Positions 10,284 through 19,365 of a stretch of DNA of 30,000 nucleotides are shown here, one piece after another (positions within the stretch are counted from its first letter, which is position 1; the number at the start of each line of letters is the position of its first letter). The position numbers and the translations under genes are program-made. Source of the stretch: Prorocentrum cordatum (lineage: Eukaryota; Sar; Dinophyceae; Prorocentrales; Prorocentraceae); the NCBI GenBank assembly GCA_963575745.1, contig CAUYUJ010017908.1, positions 1-30,000 on the forward strand, read 5' to 3'. The notes beneath the pieces were generated by a model, which saw only the letters and a list, made by a program, of their open reading frames with translations, was not told where the DNA came from and did not search any database.

Positions 10284-10425
10284 TGTGTCTAATATCCAGC
10301 TGCCTGCGGCAAGTCCCGCCACCGTGCCAGCCCAGCATTCTTGGTGGAAGCTGTTCGAGGGGGCACGGGACGCCGTCACGTGTGACACCTCGTGCTTCCA
10401 GGCTTGGCAGAGCCGTGATAGGGAT

Positions 10426-11006
10426 GATGAGGACTATGATCTTGATAGGGGTGATGGGGATGCTGACGATGATGTTGCTGCTGCTGCTGCTGATGATGAT
10501 TATCCGTGATGGTGAGGGTGATGATGATGGTGGTGATGATGACGACGGCGTCGATGATGATGCTGCTGCTGATTATGATGGTGATGATGGTGATGAAGAA
10601 GATGATCATGATGGTGGTGGTGGTGGGGAGTGGTGGTGGTGATGATGAAGGTGGTGATGCTGATGACGACGATGATGACGATGACGATGATGATGATGAT
10701 GCTGATGATGATGCTGATGATGATGATGATGATGATGGTGATGCTGATGATGATGACGATGATGATGACGATGATGATGACGATGATAATGCTGGTGCTG
10801 ATGCTAAGGATGAGGATGATGATACGGATGATGCTGATGATGCTGATGATGTTGAGGAGGATTATGATGATCGATGGTGATGGTGCTGCTGCTGATGATG
10901 CTGATGGTGATGCTGATGGTGATGCTGGTGGTGATGCTGCTGCTGATGATGATGCTGCTGATGATGATGATGGTGATCAGGATGGTGCTGGTAATGACTA
11001 TAGTGA

Positions 11007-11066
<60 letters not shown>

Positions 11067-11068
11067 GG
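10426..11068 (+). repeat. (GAT)n-type trinucleotide array
   Basis: An interrupted GAT/GCT/GGT array like 5826-7478. It keeps triplet phase for over 600 bp, so Asp-rich and Met-rich frames run through it. Not considered coding. Confidence 0.9.
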
Positions 11069-11233
11069 TTAATGATGTTGCTGTGGTTGTTGTTGGTATT
11101 TGTGTTGTTGTGGCTGCTGTCGTTGTTGTTGCAGTAGCTGTGCTAGTTGTTGCTGCTGTTGTTGTCATTGTTGTTGTTATTGTTGCTGTGGTTGTTGTGA
11201 TTGTTGTTGTTGTCATGGTTGTTGTTGTCATGG

Positions 11234-11273
<40 letters not shown>

Positions 11274-11316
11274 GGTTGTTGTTGTTGTTATTATTAGTGT
11301 TGATGTTGTTGTTGGA
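11069..11316 (+). repeat. (GTT)n trinucleotide array
   Basis: The GAT array passes directly into GTT/GCT triplets on the same strand without a spacer, giving poly-Val, poly-Cys and poly-Leu frames. Confidence 0.9.
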
Positions 11317-11527
11317 TGTTCATTTCTAAAGAATAATTGCCGTTTGCCCCCCCGCCTGGTAATATTTGTTTTTCAATTCAAGTGCTCCTCCTGGGGCTGG
11401 CACCCTGCCTTTTGTTTGAACCGTCTTGCGAGCTTCAGGAGGGGCCCCTACTACTTTGAGCCTGCCCCTGTGAAGTTCCATGCTTGGAAGCCGATCTGCG
11501 AGTTGGCCTCGCAGCGGCACTCTGGTC
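11317..11527. other. Short unique segment left of the first hAT-like MITE
   Basis: A plus-strand frame ending at 11550 is open through here, but no family is recognised. It joins smoothly to 11693 onward once the MITE at 11528-11684 is left out. The unique sequence on both sides may therefore belong to one older locus, possibly the 5' part of the decayed retroelement. Confidence 0.4.
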
Positions 11528-11684
11528 TTAAGTCGGGCCTGTCCCTCTAAAGGAGGAAGATTCAAAAGTAGTCAAGAATTAGTCAGGGGACGAGTTCTCC
11601 ATTTTTGAGTATTTGGGGATTATTTTTGGACAATTTTTAATTTTTCGTCCAAAATCCCCCTGTAGGGGGACACGCCCGACTCAA
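11528..11684. mobile_element. hAT-like MITE, copy 1, with 8-bp TSD
   Basis: A 157-bp element starting TTAAGTCGGGC and ending GCCCGACTCAA, followed inward by CCCTCTAAAGG and its complement CCCTGTAGGGG. It is flanked by the perfect 8-bp direct repeat CTCTGGTC (11520-11527 and 11685-11692). The interior is AT-rich and non-coding. An 8-bp TSD is characteristic of the hAT superfamily, although the terminal sequence alone does not prove membership. A second copy lies at 12298-12457. Confidence 0.88.
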
Positions 11685-11830
11685 CTCTGGTCCAGACGCT
11701 CCCAGTGAACGCGCGGCCGCTCGCCGGCTGCTGCGAGGGCGCGCCCCGTGCGACAGAGGCGGGGCGCTTCGCCCCTGCTGCGCCCTTCAGATCTCGTCTC
11801 GTCGCCCGAGTCCATGTAGAACTGATCTCA

Positions 11831-11870
11831 ACTTACCTGGTAAACCATAGTGCTATCTTCGGCAGCACAT
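11831..11870 (+). ncRNA. snRNA-derived fragment (U1-like 5' end beside U6-like 5' hairpin)
   Basis: ACTTACCTGG at 11831-11840 equals the conserved U1 snRNA 5' sequence that pairs with 5' splice sites. Ten bases further on, 11850-11870 reads as the 5' terminal hairpin of U6 (ending CTTCGGCAGCACAT), with about two mismatches over 21 bases to the canonical form. The downstream sequence lacks the U6 ACAGAGA box and the rest of U6 or U1, so these are fragments and not functional genes. A chimaeric retrotransposed copy is one possibility. The surrounding 11693-12119 otherwise holds nothing recognised. Confidence 0.4.
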
Positions 11871-12297
11871 GTTTTGATTTAGCTGTCGCGGGACTTATAG
11901 AACACATTCGAGAGAGCCAGCACGATCGCTGCCAAATCTATAAACACATGTCGTGTCGTTGCCAAGCGTGTCGGCAAATCTATAGCCCGCAGTATAAGGA
12001 CGTGGCCACATCCCGCTGTCCAGTGGTTCCCGAAGGAGCACCCCGAGCGCGTGCTGTGCGCGGGGGTTGCCCCGCCCCCACTGTGACACCGTGTTTTGGC
12101 CTGCCGCTCCAGCGGAGCGCGATGACCTAATGGACGCCACTTCGCTGCCGATCTACACCGTCGGGGCTTATTCGCGTGGATCCGTCGACCCACGTGCCAG
12201 GTCGGAGCGTTCTTCGTGGAGGAGGAGGGGGGCAAGCGTTTGCGCCTCATCCGCGATGCCCGCCCCGCCAACGAGCTCTTCGAGGCTTCGCTTGGCG

Positions 12298-12457
12298 TTA
12301 AGTCGGGCCTGTTCCTCTACAGGGGGAATATTCATACATAGGTAAGACATAGTCAGGGGATTATTTATGGAATATTCATGGGCATCTTTTGGGTATTGTT
12401 GCGGTATTTTCAGGTTTTCGCCCAAAATCCCCCTGTAGGGGGACAGGCCCGACTCAA
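12298..12457. mobile_element. hAT-like MITE, copy 2, inserted in the RT remnant, 8-bp TSD
   Basis: A 160-bp element with ends TTAAGTCGGGCCTG and CAGGCCCGACTCAA. It is flanked by the perfect 8-bp direct repeat GCTTGGCG (12290-12297 and 12458-12465). Inner TIR segments pair CCTCTACAGGGGG with CCCCCTGTAGGGG. Leaving out the element and one TSD copy rejoins the RT reading at the EASLG codons. Its insertion therefore came after that of the retroelement. Confidence 0.92.
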
Positions 12458-12640
12458 GCTTGGCGTCGCGCTCCTCAGCTCCCAACGGCTCGGGTGGGGC
12501 TGGGGCCCGCCGCGGGCGCGGGCCCGCGGGGGCCCGCGGCTCGGGGGCGCTTGTGGGATGGCGGGCTGCGCCTGGGGCTGACGGACGTGAAGGACTGCTT
12601 CCACAGGCTGCGCCTGCCAGACTGACCCGCGGAGCTCTTC

Positions 12641-12809
12641 GCGCCGCCCACCAAGCCACCCGAACCCAACCCGAGGGCCCCGACTTGCCCTCCATTTCCA
12701 GTCGGGGGGGGGTCGGGTAACATGGAAAAATCATGTATGAAGCCCGTGCTCCCCCCCAGCCCGAAATTCGGGTCTTCGGGTTGGGTTGGGGTGGTCTGGT
12801 AGGTAGTCA
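12641..12809. mobile_element. Family B TIR element, copy 2, inserted in the RT remnant, 5-bp TSD
   Basis: A 169-bp element with left arm CCCACCAAGCCACCCGAACC and right arm GGGTTGGGTTGGGGTGGTCT. It is flanked by TCTTC on both sides (12636-12640 and 12810-12814). Without the element the RT frame reads AELF then SLPEV, as expected for this RT region. The 5-bp duplication is the same length as for copy 3. Superfamily not assigned. Confidence 0.88.
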
Positions 12810-13439
12810 TCTTCAGCCTCCCTGAGGTCCCCGCCTTCGTGCTGGGCGTCGAGGGCTGTCGCTGGGGGGGTCGGCCGCTGGCTCGTCATGATCTGGCGAG
12901 CCCCTGCTGTGGGGTCATCCCCATGGGTTTGACGAGAGCGTGGTGATGACGGTCTGCCCCGAGCTCCGCCCCGAACGACCGCGCCCGCCCCCGATCTTCG
13001 ACCTGAGGCTGGGCGGGGCCGAGGCCGCGCACTGCGCTTACACGGGCAACTTCGGCGTGGCCTCGGCCTCCAGGCCCGCGGTGACGGACGCGATCGGCCA
13101 GCTTGTGGAGGGCTTCGGCGCCAGTGGCCTGCTGCCCCACGAGAACTCTGCGGGCGCCGAGGCCGAGGCGCTGGGGGCCGAGGTGCCGCGCTCGCGCTGG
13201 AGGGCCAGGGTCACCCAGAAGCGCTTGTGGCTGTCCGCCGGGCCCTGTTCAAGCGATCGCAAACGTGGATCCAGGCGGTGTGGATTAGCGACGGGTCCCG
13301 TTTCCACGGGAAATCGCGGATTTCCGCCGCTGAGCGAGGCGGCGCCGACCGCATTTGGAGAGGGCACCTCCCCCCCGATCCATGCATGTGGCGACCGCGC
13401 GCCACATCCATGGATCGCTAGTGTATGTTTTCGCGCCCC

Positions 13440-13671
13440 CGACTTGTCAGGGCCGCCGCGGCGCCGGCGCCTCGCGGGCCAGGCTGCGGAGGCCCTCGTC
13501 TGCCATTGCGCGTTTGCCGGGCTGCTGGCGCGCTGGGCCCTCGGCGCGCTCCGCGCCGTGCGTGCTTGCAGCCGCAAGTCCTGCGCGGGGGCCCGCCGCC
13601 TCGTGGCCCGATGCCCGCGGGCGGCGGGAGACGCTCCGCCGGTCGCTGCTCGTCCTGGAGAGCGACTGGGC
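13440..13671 (+). pseudogene. RT C-terminal (thumb/connection) remnant
   Basis: The translation contains AEALVCHCAFAGLL, matching the conserved pattern of this RT group around GHxTFAGLLRRELL. It is followed by a basic Ala/Arg-rich stretch and, in another frame, LRRSLLVLESDW. One frameshift separates the two parts. The segment ends exactly at the TSD of the next TIR element. 13301-13439 between it and the RT core is too degenerate to assign. Confidence 0.6.
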
Positions 13672-13852
13672 TCACCGCCCACCAGACCACCCCAACCCAA
13701 CCCGACCCGAAGGCCCCGACTTGCCCTCCATGTCTAGTGGGGGGGTCGGGGAACCATGAAAAAACACGTGCGGATCCCGTGACCCCCCCAACCCGACATT
13801 CGGGCAAAATTGGGTTATTCGGGTTGGGTTGGGGTGCTTTGGTGGGTAGTCG
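13672..13852. mobile_element. Family B TIR element, copy 3, inserted in the retroelement, 5-bp TSD
   Basis: A 181-bp element with left arm ACCACCCCAACCCAACCCGA and right arm TCGGGTTGGGTTGGGGTGC. It is flanked by the perfect 5-bp repeat TGGGC (13667-13671 and 13853-13857). Leaving it out rejoins ESDW to ALQWIDLG in frame across the RT/RNase H boundary, which confirms both borders. The interior is non-coding. Confidence 0.92.
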
Positions 13853-13857
13853 TGGGC

Positions 13858-14480
13858 GCTGCAGTGGATCGACCTGGGCGTGCCGACGGACATCAGCCTG
13901 GGTGCGGGCGCCGTCTCCGCGGCCCACAGGCCGCGGTCGCTGGTGGCCGGGGCTGGCCGGCCGCGTGCAGGAGCGGGCTCGCTCTTGCGCGCGGTCGCGT
14001 CGGCTCCAGGCCGGGAGAGCGCGGCGCGGCTGGGGGCGAGGGGTCGGCCCTGGCGGCGGCTGGCCCCTGAGGTGACGGCGGCGAGCGGGGGCTCGCGGGC
14101 CGGGCTGTCGAAGCGGAAGGCGGCGCCGCGTGAGAGGTTGACCCAGATTTTTCCGAGGTGCCGGCCGCGGGGCTGGCGAGCAGCCGACGGCGCGCTAGGC
14201 AAAATCCGGATTTGTAGCATGAAGAAGGTATTCTAATGAGGGAAGCCGGATCACTAGTACTGGGCACCCGTCGAGTGGCCCTATTAGTGTTCGGTGCCGC
14301 CTGCCGCCGGCTGCTTCTGCTGGGTAACGCGTCAGCGGTGTTGGCGTCAAAATGGAGTCGACCCGTCTCGTTCAGGCTCGCGGGTCCCGCGCGCGCTGCC
14401 TGGCCCGCGACCCGAAAGCAATGATCAGGTGGGTTCCCTCGGAGCTCAACCCAGCCGATTACGGGTCTAAATCAAGGTCT
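13858..14480 (+). pseudogene. RNase H remnant
   Basis: VPTDISLGAGAV at 13882-13917 corresponds to the RNase H start (normally TDAS-x-x-G-x-G). It is followed in a shifted frame by AGRVQERARS (about 13955-13984). The C-terminal part shows LLLGNASAVLASKWSRP (about 14309-14360), where an aspartate is normally found before the Asn, and RWVPSELNPADYGSKS (14427-14474), the highly conserved end of this RNase H group. The Asp-to-Gly change in the LGDN motif and the frameshifts make it inactive. Confidence 0.75.
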
Positions 14481-15080
14481 TGGCGAGAACGGGGCCAAGG
14501 GGCCCCTCGGTGCGCTGTGCGTCGATGCCCTTCCCGCTGCGGGGTCCGTTTGCATGCCCCCCCCCCCGCTGGTCGAAATGTTGATGTTTGTCCAGGCCGG
14601 TGCGTTCGAGCCTTCTGCGCTGCCATTGTGATCGCGCGGGGGCCTGACATCCTCCGCCCCTTCTGCGGCCCCAACCCCCCGCGGAGCTCGGGCCGCCCCT
14701 CGCCGCGAGCCGCGTGCGGAGGCAACTCCCTGGAAGCGAGGCTTCTGGCGAGGCCCTGGCGCCAACGGCGAAGCGGACTGGGCTGCCGATGCGGGCTGGG
14801 CCAGCGCCGGCAGGGCGCCGGGCGGGCCGAGCCTGTTAGCTGCATCGGCGCAGTCCCGCCCGGGCCAGGCCGCGGGCGGAGCAGGGCCGCCGGGGAGTCG
14901 TCTCGGCGGCCCAGCAGTCCATGGAGTGGAGAAGCCGCCGTGCGCTGGCTCTGCCGCCTGCGCCCGGCCCCCCCGAGTCGGAGACGGTGCTGGAGGCGCC
15001 CCCCCCCTGGCTGGAGGAGTCCAGCCGCGGGCGCCGAGGAGCGGCGATGCCGGCCGCGCCTCCGACGGGCCCGCGGGCGA
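14481..15080 (+). other. GC-rich linker of the retroelement remnant
   Basis: A region between the RNase H and recombinase remnants with frames open on both strands and no recognised motif. In intact relatives this interval would be linker or gag-like sequence. It is assigned to the element only by position. Confidence 0.4.
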
Positions 15081-15089
15081 GCCCATCGG

Positions 15090-15900
15090 CGAGCGGCGGG
15101 TGCGGGAGCTGCGCAGTCGAGCCAGTCGACGGCAGAGGTCCTGCAATGCCGAGGCTCTCCAGGACGACCTTGCCAGCGCGGGCCGGACCTTCCCGGGGGG
15201 GCCTCGGCGTTCGAGCCCGCGAAGCGCGTTTGCGCGATGAGTTGGGTAGCTTCATCGCGTTCTGCAGCGCGGGATCGAGGCGCCCGCTCAGGGCGCCCGC
15301 CCAGGTCGACTAGGCCATGGTGCAATGCGTGAATGGGTTGTTCTTCGCGGGCCACGAGTCGGCCAAGGGTGGCCAGGCCGCGCTGCTGCGCAGGTTCCCA
15401 GAGTACTCCAGGCAGGGCGGGTCTCAGACGCCCGGGTTCTGGACGTGCTCTTGGGCTGGTGCAAGCTGGCGCCCGGCCAGAGCCGCCGCGCGCGGCCGCT
15501 GGCTCCTTGGCGCGGGCTGGCCTGGCCCGTAGTGGTCCGGGGCGCCCTGTAGATGGCGATATTATTGCTGTTGTTCCTCTCGAGCTGTTTTCGACCCAGT
15601 CACTTGCTTGCCCGAGGGGCAGCGCCGCTCCCCCGTCGCCGGGGGCGCGCCGATTGCGGTCGCTTCTCTGCTTCCCGGACGACGAGCCGCTTGGGGGCAA
15701 GGCAGGTTTGGCCGACGTCGGGATGATGTGGGCAGCGTCTGGCTGCAGCTTAGTGCGCCCATCGAGCTCGTGATCGGAGTTCAGCATCGGCGTGGCGCGT
15801 CGGTGTAGGCCTCTCGAGGATCTCAAAGAGGCCAGTGGGCGCGCGTCAAGTCCATGCAGAGATGCGAGAAGGCCGCGCGTCCAGATCAGAGATGGACCCT
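15090..15900 (+). pseudogene. Tyrosine recombinase remnant
   Basis: The order of blocks fits the tyrosine recombinases of such elements: a helical N-terminal region; VQCVNGLFFAGHESAKGGQ (about 15320-15376) followed by FPEYSRQGG; a shifted-frame LAPGQSRR block; the core start with CFRPSHLLA (about 15588-15614), normally RPSELLAL; LCFPDDEPLGGKAG (about 15667-15707), where Lys-x-Gly is conserved; a degenerate box II at about 15780-15800; and RGQWARVKSMQRCEKAAR (15827-15880). The codon at 15863-15865 is Cys where the catalytic Tyr (RYEK) is expected, and the RHGGAS box reads HRRGAS. Inactive. Confidence 0.7.
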
Positions 15901-16017
15901 GCTGCCAGGGCCGCTCCGCGACGCGTTGACCGTCGGCGAACGTCGTGTAGAGGGGCTCCTGCTCAGAAAGGATGCCACGGAGATTTCCCTGTGGGGCAAG
16001 GTGCGAGGCGGCAGAAG

Positions 16018-16730
16018 TGCATGCTCGATTTGTCCTCGGGATCGGGCTCTATCGGGCATGCCGCGTTGCGGCGGGGCCCCACTTGCCATGGGTGTGATTC
16101 CCAGCGCAGGCCCAGCGAATATTTGACGCAGTTGTCTGTTCGTCGCGGCATCGAACTGGCCGTTGTGCGAGGGGAAGTGGTAGCTGCCTGCCCGGGCCCC
16201 CCCCCCCCCCGTGCGCGTCTTGGAGCGCCGCGGCAGACCGCGGCCGACGGCCAGGGCGGCCCAGAACTTTCCAATGTGTTTTCCCAGGTGCCACCGATTA
16301 CGCCCGCAGCGGGATTGCATCAGGTAGTGCCTGTTTCTCGGTGGCCTTCAAGCTAATGCGAACCATGCCCGTCGCCGAAGTTCCCGCTGTGCTTGGGCGC
16401 CCAGTGAATTGTTAAATTTGGCGCGCTCCCCAGCTGCAGGCCTCGGCGCAGAAGATCGGGGCCAATTTTGGGGTGCTTGGCCAATGTCATTCCGGAGCTC
16501 GCCGGGCGAAGTGCGCGGGGCTGTTTTTTTGGGTGGCCGGTCCTCGAAGCGCGGTCCAGCTCGAGTGTTGCTGCCGCAGTTATCGTGGTCTGTGTTCGGC
16601 CTCGGGGGGGGCCCTATTTGTTCCGGATCGGGAAGGCGACGCCAGGTGCCGCGTGGACCTCGCTGGGGGCCGCCGGCCCCCCAAAGCCTGCTGACTGCGC
16701 AGCTTCGCCGAACAGCGCGGGCCGCGGCAG
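16018..16730 (+). pseudogene. Methyltransferase-like remnant of the retroelement
   Basis: MLDLSSGSGSIGHAALRRG (16021-16077) matches a SAM-binding motif I of the form LDLFSGSGSIG. About 35 codons later, EVVAACPGPPPPRA (about 16173-16214) aligns with a GPPC motif but lacks the Cys. Further weak matches (GGPYLFRIGKA and AAWTSLG, about 16605-16670) resemble the C-terminal part of proteins with this motif pair in dinoflagellate elements. Whether it ever methylated DNA is unknown, and it is now frameshifted. Confidence 0.5.
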
Positions 16731-17047
16731 TGGGCGAATGCGCATTTTGGAAGCATTGTTAGGAACAAGACGACGCTTTATCAAAGCGCGGAACGGATTT
16801 ATTGGAGTGCGTTACCGAATGAAAACAAGCCAAGACAGCAATTCGTAAACGCAGAAAGCGTTGCAGTACATTCAAGAATAAATTATCTTAATCCGGGGCC
16901 ATTTTTGATCCCGGACCTCTTCGCTACCGCGACCCCAATGCAGCGCTTATGGTTCGCTGTTTGATCAGCCGCCAGGCGACGTTGAGGCGGCTCATCTCAC
17001 GTGGCCTTCCGCGTCCGCCCCGTGGGCCCGCGGGGATCTCGGGCACC
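16731..17047. other. Lower-GC spacer, no gene recognised
   Basis: The base composition drops abruptly after the retroelement remnant (16760-16900 is AT-rich relative to its neighbours). No RNA gene or element is recognised. Confidence 0.45.
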
Positions 17048-17530
17048 CTGTGCGTCTTATAGGCTTCGCCTAGAGGAGCAGCATGAAGTGGGGCAGTGTT
17101 CGCCACCCAGTGCAAGCAACCTGTCGGTGCGTGCGCGGGGAGGTTGAGCGAGAAATGGCATGATGTGTCCAGCGGCGTTGCGCCAGGGGGCCACGGGCTC
17201 CGCGGGCTCTCCTCGGTCCCCCTCTCCCTTCTTTGCCCCCTTCGCTTCGCCTGCGGTCGGCCCGCGTAGTGAGGGCGATTGACTTCCCAGGGGTGCCCTC
17301 GCATCCTTGCCTCTTCGGTCATCTTCGGTTCATCCTTCGCCGCCTTCAATGGCCAGCCCCGCTCGAAGAGCCTCGGCGCGGGCATCCGAGACGCATGCGT
17401 CCTCGCCGCGCATCCTTATCGCGCGGGCTGACTGCGCTTTCTAGGTCGTTCTGTGCGTCCTATAGGTATCGCCGCGACGAAAAACATGAGGTGGCAACAT
17501 TTTCGCCGCCCAATGTCAGTGAGCAGCCTT
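17048..17530. repeat. Two ~80-bp direct repeats around a dispersed repeat
   Basis: 17048-17130 and 17450-17530 share CTGTGCGTC(T/C)TATAGG, a GCATGAAGTGG/ACATGAGGTGG block and a CGCC(A/G)CCCA(G/A)TG block. Between them, 17275-17395 is the minus-strand copy of the ~115-bp repeat at 3965-4085 (shared CCTCGCATCCTTGCCTCTTC and TCGAAGAG blocks). The arrangement could be a composite insertion. Non-coding. Confidence 0.6.
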
Positions 17531-17754
17531 TTCGTATTTGTTGTGAGCGATCTTATTTAATACTCCCCCAAATCGTGCTTGCACTCGGGAGTTTTTACTT
17601 CTCTGCTCTTAGGAAATGGGCCGTGTCGTCGGCTTGGCGGCTATGTATTCGCCGTCGCCGCACCGTCGCCGCTTCGTAGTCGTCCGGGCCTGTTTGTCGG
17701 TCGCCGCGCTTGATGCCGCCGTCGCCGCCCCGTCGCCGCCCCGCAAATATTGTG
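17531..17754. other. Spacer with CGTCGCCGC runs
   Basis: No gene is recognised. Short GTCGCCGC repeats occur at about 17645-17745. Confidence 0.4.
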
Positions 17755-17905
17755 CAACATATCTCGCACAACGTCGATGTCGCCACATAGATTAAACCAC
17801 GTGCATTGCGCACCACATAGATCGCACGACGTATACTACACCACATTGATTGCAGTACATAGATCGCGCTTCACACACACATATATATACATATATGTAT
17901 ATATA

Positions 17906-17953
<48 letters not shown>
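17755..17953. repeat. Short-period CACATAGATCGCAC-like array plus AT microsatellite
   Basis: About five imperfect units containing CACATAGAT or CACAACGTCGAT precede a (CA)n/(TA)n microsatellite at 17870-17953. The same pairing of units (CACAACGTAGATTGCACC) with a microsatellite occurs at 19366-19600, which suggests one repeat family. Confidence 0.7.
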
Positions 17954-18199
17954 CAAAAATGTTTTGTGCCACGTCGATTCCACAACATAGTTGCATTCCA
18001 TATTTTTTCGAAGATAATTAATATTACTCCCCCCCACCCCCGGGAAGATCGGTTCCCCTTTTCTGTATTGTAATTTACATGTCGTTCAGCCCCATCGCCC
18101 ATCCTAATTCTGAACCCGTACCATGCCAACCTGGCTGGTATGGACCATTCCGCCACCTTCTGCAAAACGTACTATGCGCGCGTAGTCGTTTATCACGTA
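17954..18199. other. Spacer, no gene recognised
   Basis: Moderate-GC sequence with no coding, RNA or repeat signal that could be recognised. Confidence 0.4.
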
Positions 18200-18715
18200 T
18201 CGTCAGTTTCCAAGAATTCCTTGCAAATAATGGGACGGAGTGAGCGCGCGCGTTGTCGTCGCGCGCGCATGCGCGCGCATGCTTAAATCCGTAAAACCCA
18301 TTTTGGTTTCGTAAGGATTTTCGATATCGAGTGTCCAACAAACGTATAACAGACACATGATTTCGCAACACGGATGTTCAACAAAGCTTGTGCGCGCGTT
18401 CTTGTGATTTTTAAGGAAGCCGTGGTTGTTCAACACGTTCATAACATGCTACAAATAGGGATTCGCGCGCGCATATCGACATCGTTCGAACGCCCTTGCG
18501 CGCGTGCTGTCGCAAGAGTCCTTGGCAAAGAGTGAGACGAGGCGCAAGCGCGCGCGTCGTCGCGCGCGCATGCCGAAATCTGTCAAAAACCTTGGGTTTC
18601 GTAAGGATGTAAATGCCGGGTGCCGCGCAACCGTATTAACAAAACGGGGTTTCGCAACATCAGTTTTCAAAAAGGCCTGCGCTCGCGATCTTGCGAATTT
18701 GTGAGAAAACATGTT
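18200..18715 (+). repeat. Two tandem ~290-bp units with CGCGCGCATGCG alternating tracts
   Basis: GGTTTCGTAAGGAT occurs at about 18304 and 18595. Each copy is preceded by a GCGCGCG(T/C)TGTCGTCGCGCGCGCATG-type tract (about 18244-18280 and 18548-18572) and followed by a TTTCGCAACA(C/T) block and a GATTTTTAAG/GAATTTGTGAG tail. The alternating purine-pyrimidine CG tracts are potential Z-DNA. A partial third copy may start near 18750. Confidence 0.65.
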
Positions 18716-19365
18716 TTTTCCTCCCCCATTTTTTGTTTTTGTTGATATTCGTGGGATTTTACCAAACGGGCCTCGCGCGCCGCATGCCGAAATCATTCGA
18801 TCGCCCTTGCGCGCGTGCTGGGGGGCACGGTCAGTGTCAAATGACATCATGAGGGCCACTCTTGCGCGTCGGCCGCGCTCGCATATCGAATTCCTTCCCA
18901 AAACTTCATCACCGACGCGAGGACGCCGACATCATCGCCGGCGTGATGAGCATCGGCGCCGTCACTGGCCGTGCCGCCGTCGTTGTCAACATCGTCATGT
19001 CCACCATTGTCGACGTTGCCATGATACCGCGTTCGCGCCGGATGCGCCAAACTAGCTGGCTGCTGCGCGCGCGATCATTCGCGGGCCAACGCGGCCGCAA
19101 ACATGCACCAGCCAACACCAACCACACGACGCAATCGCCTGCCGCCGCATGGGTTTTGCAAACAAAGTATTTGGCATCGCTCGGACGTGTGCATTTTTCT
19201 CGGCGAGAACAATCGTGGACCTCCCTGGACCATCGAGCAAACAAAAACACGCACGAAACCGAAAAATGCACGGGAAATGGTTGTCCGAGCAATGGAAAGA
19301 GTTGCGGGTGGGTGGGTGGGGTGATTGCGCGAGCAGTGGAGTCGACAACTCCAAGTTCGGCAAGG
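18716..19365. other. Intergenic sequence, no gene recognised
   Basis: Frames are open on both strands at about 18850-19370 but show no domain and no sustained codon bias in one frame. Confidence 0.45.

Larger units (their letters stand above)
12201..13300 (+). pseudogene. Reverse transcriptase remnant
   Basis: Starts with VGAFFVEEEG followed by RLRLIRDARPAN, matching the RT block with a K-x-G-x-x-R-x-I-x-D-x-R-x-x-N pattern. After the MITE at 12298-12457, LTDVKDCFHRLRLP (12578-12620) carries the first catalytic aspartate region. After the MITE at 12641-12809, a SLPEVPAF block continues the finger/palm. VIPMG near 12913 is the PMG motif and is followed by stops. At 13039-13053 the loop expected to read YVDNF reads YTGNF, so the catalytic aspartate codon (13045-13047) is now glycine. 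At least two frameshifts are needed to read it through. It is inactive. Confidence 0.75.
12120..16730 (+). pseudogene. Decayed RT-RNase H-tyrosine recombinase retroelement
   Basis: Ordered protein fragments appear in shifting plus-strand frames: a reverse transcriptase N-terminal block (12201-12297), the RT aspartate block (12572-12620), the RT PMG block near 12910, the RT catalytic-loop region (13027-13098), RNase H (13885-13984 and 14300-14474), a tyrosine recombinase (about 15090-15900), and a methyltransferase-like segment (16018-16720). From memory of the family, this resembles dinoflagellate retroelements that integrate by a tyrosine recombinase (DIRS-like) instead of a DDE integrase. 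Frameshifts and stops occur throughout, several catalytic residues are replaced, and three short TIR elements interrupt it. No terminal repeats of the retroelement itself could be defined, so the outer ends are approximate. Confidence 0.75.

Noticed and set aside
11879-12271. 130-codon minus-strand frame between the hAT-like MITEs
   Set aside because: No domain is seen, and the plus strand of 12201-12297 is recognisably reverse transcriptase, so the minus frame is a shadow.
14352-15332. 326-codon plus-strand frame as an intact gene
   Set aside because: It starts within the RNase H remnant and changes between unrelated reading phases of the element. Only its first part (WVPSELNPAD) matches a domain.
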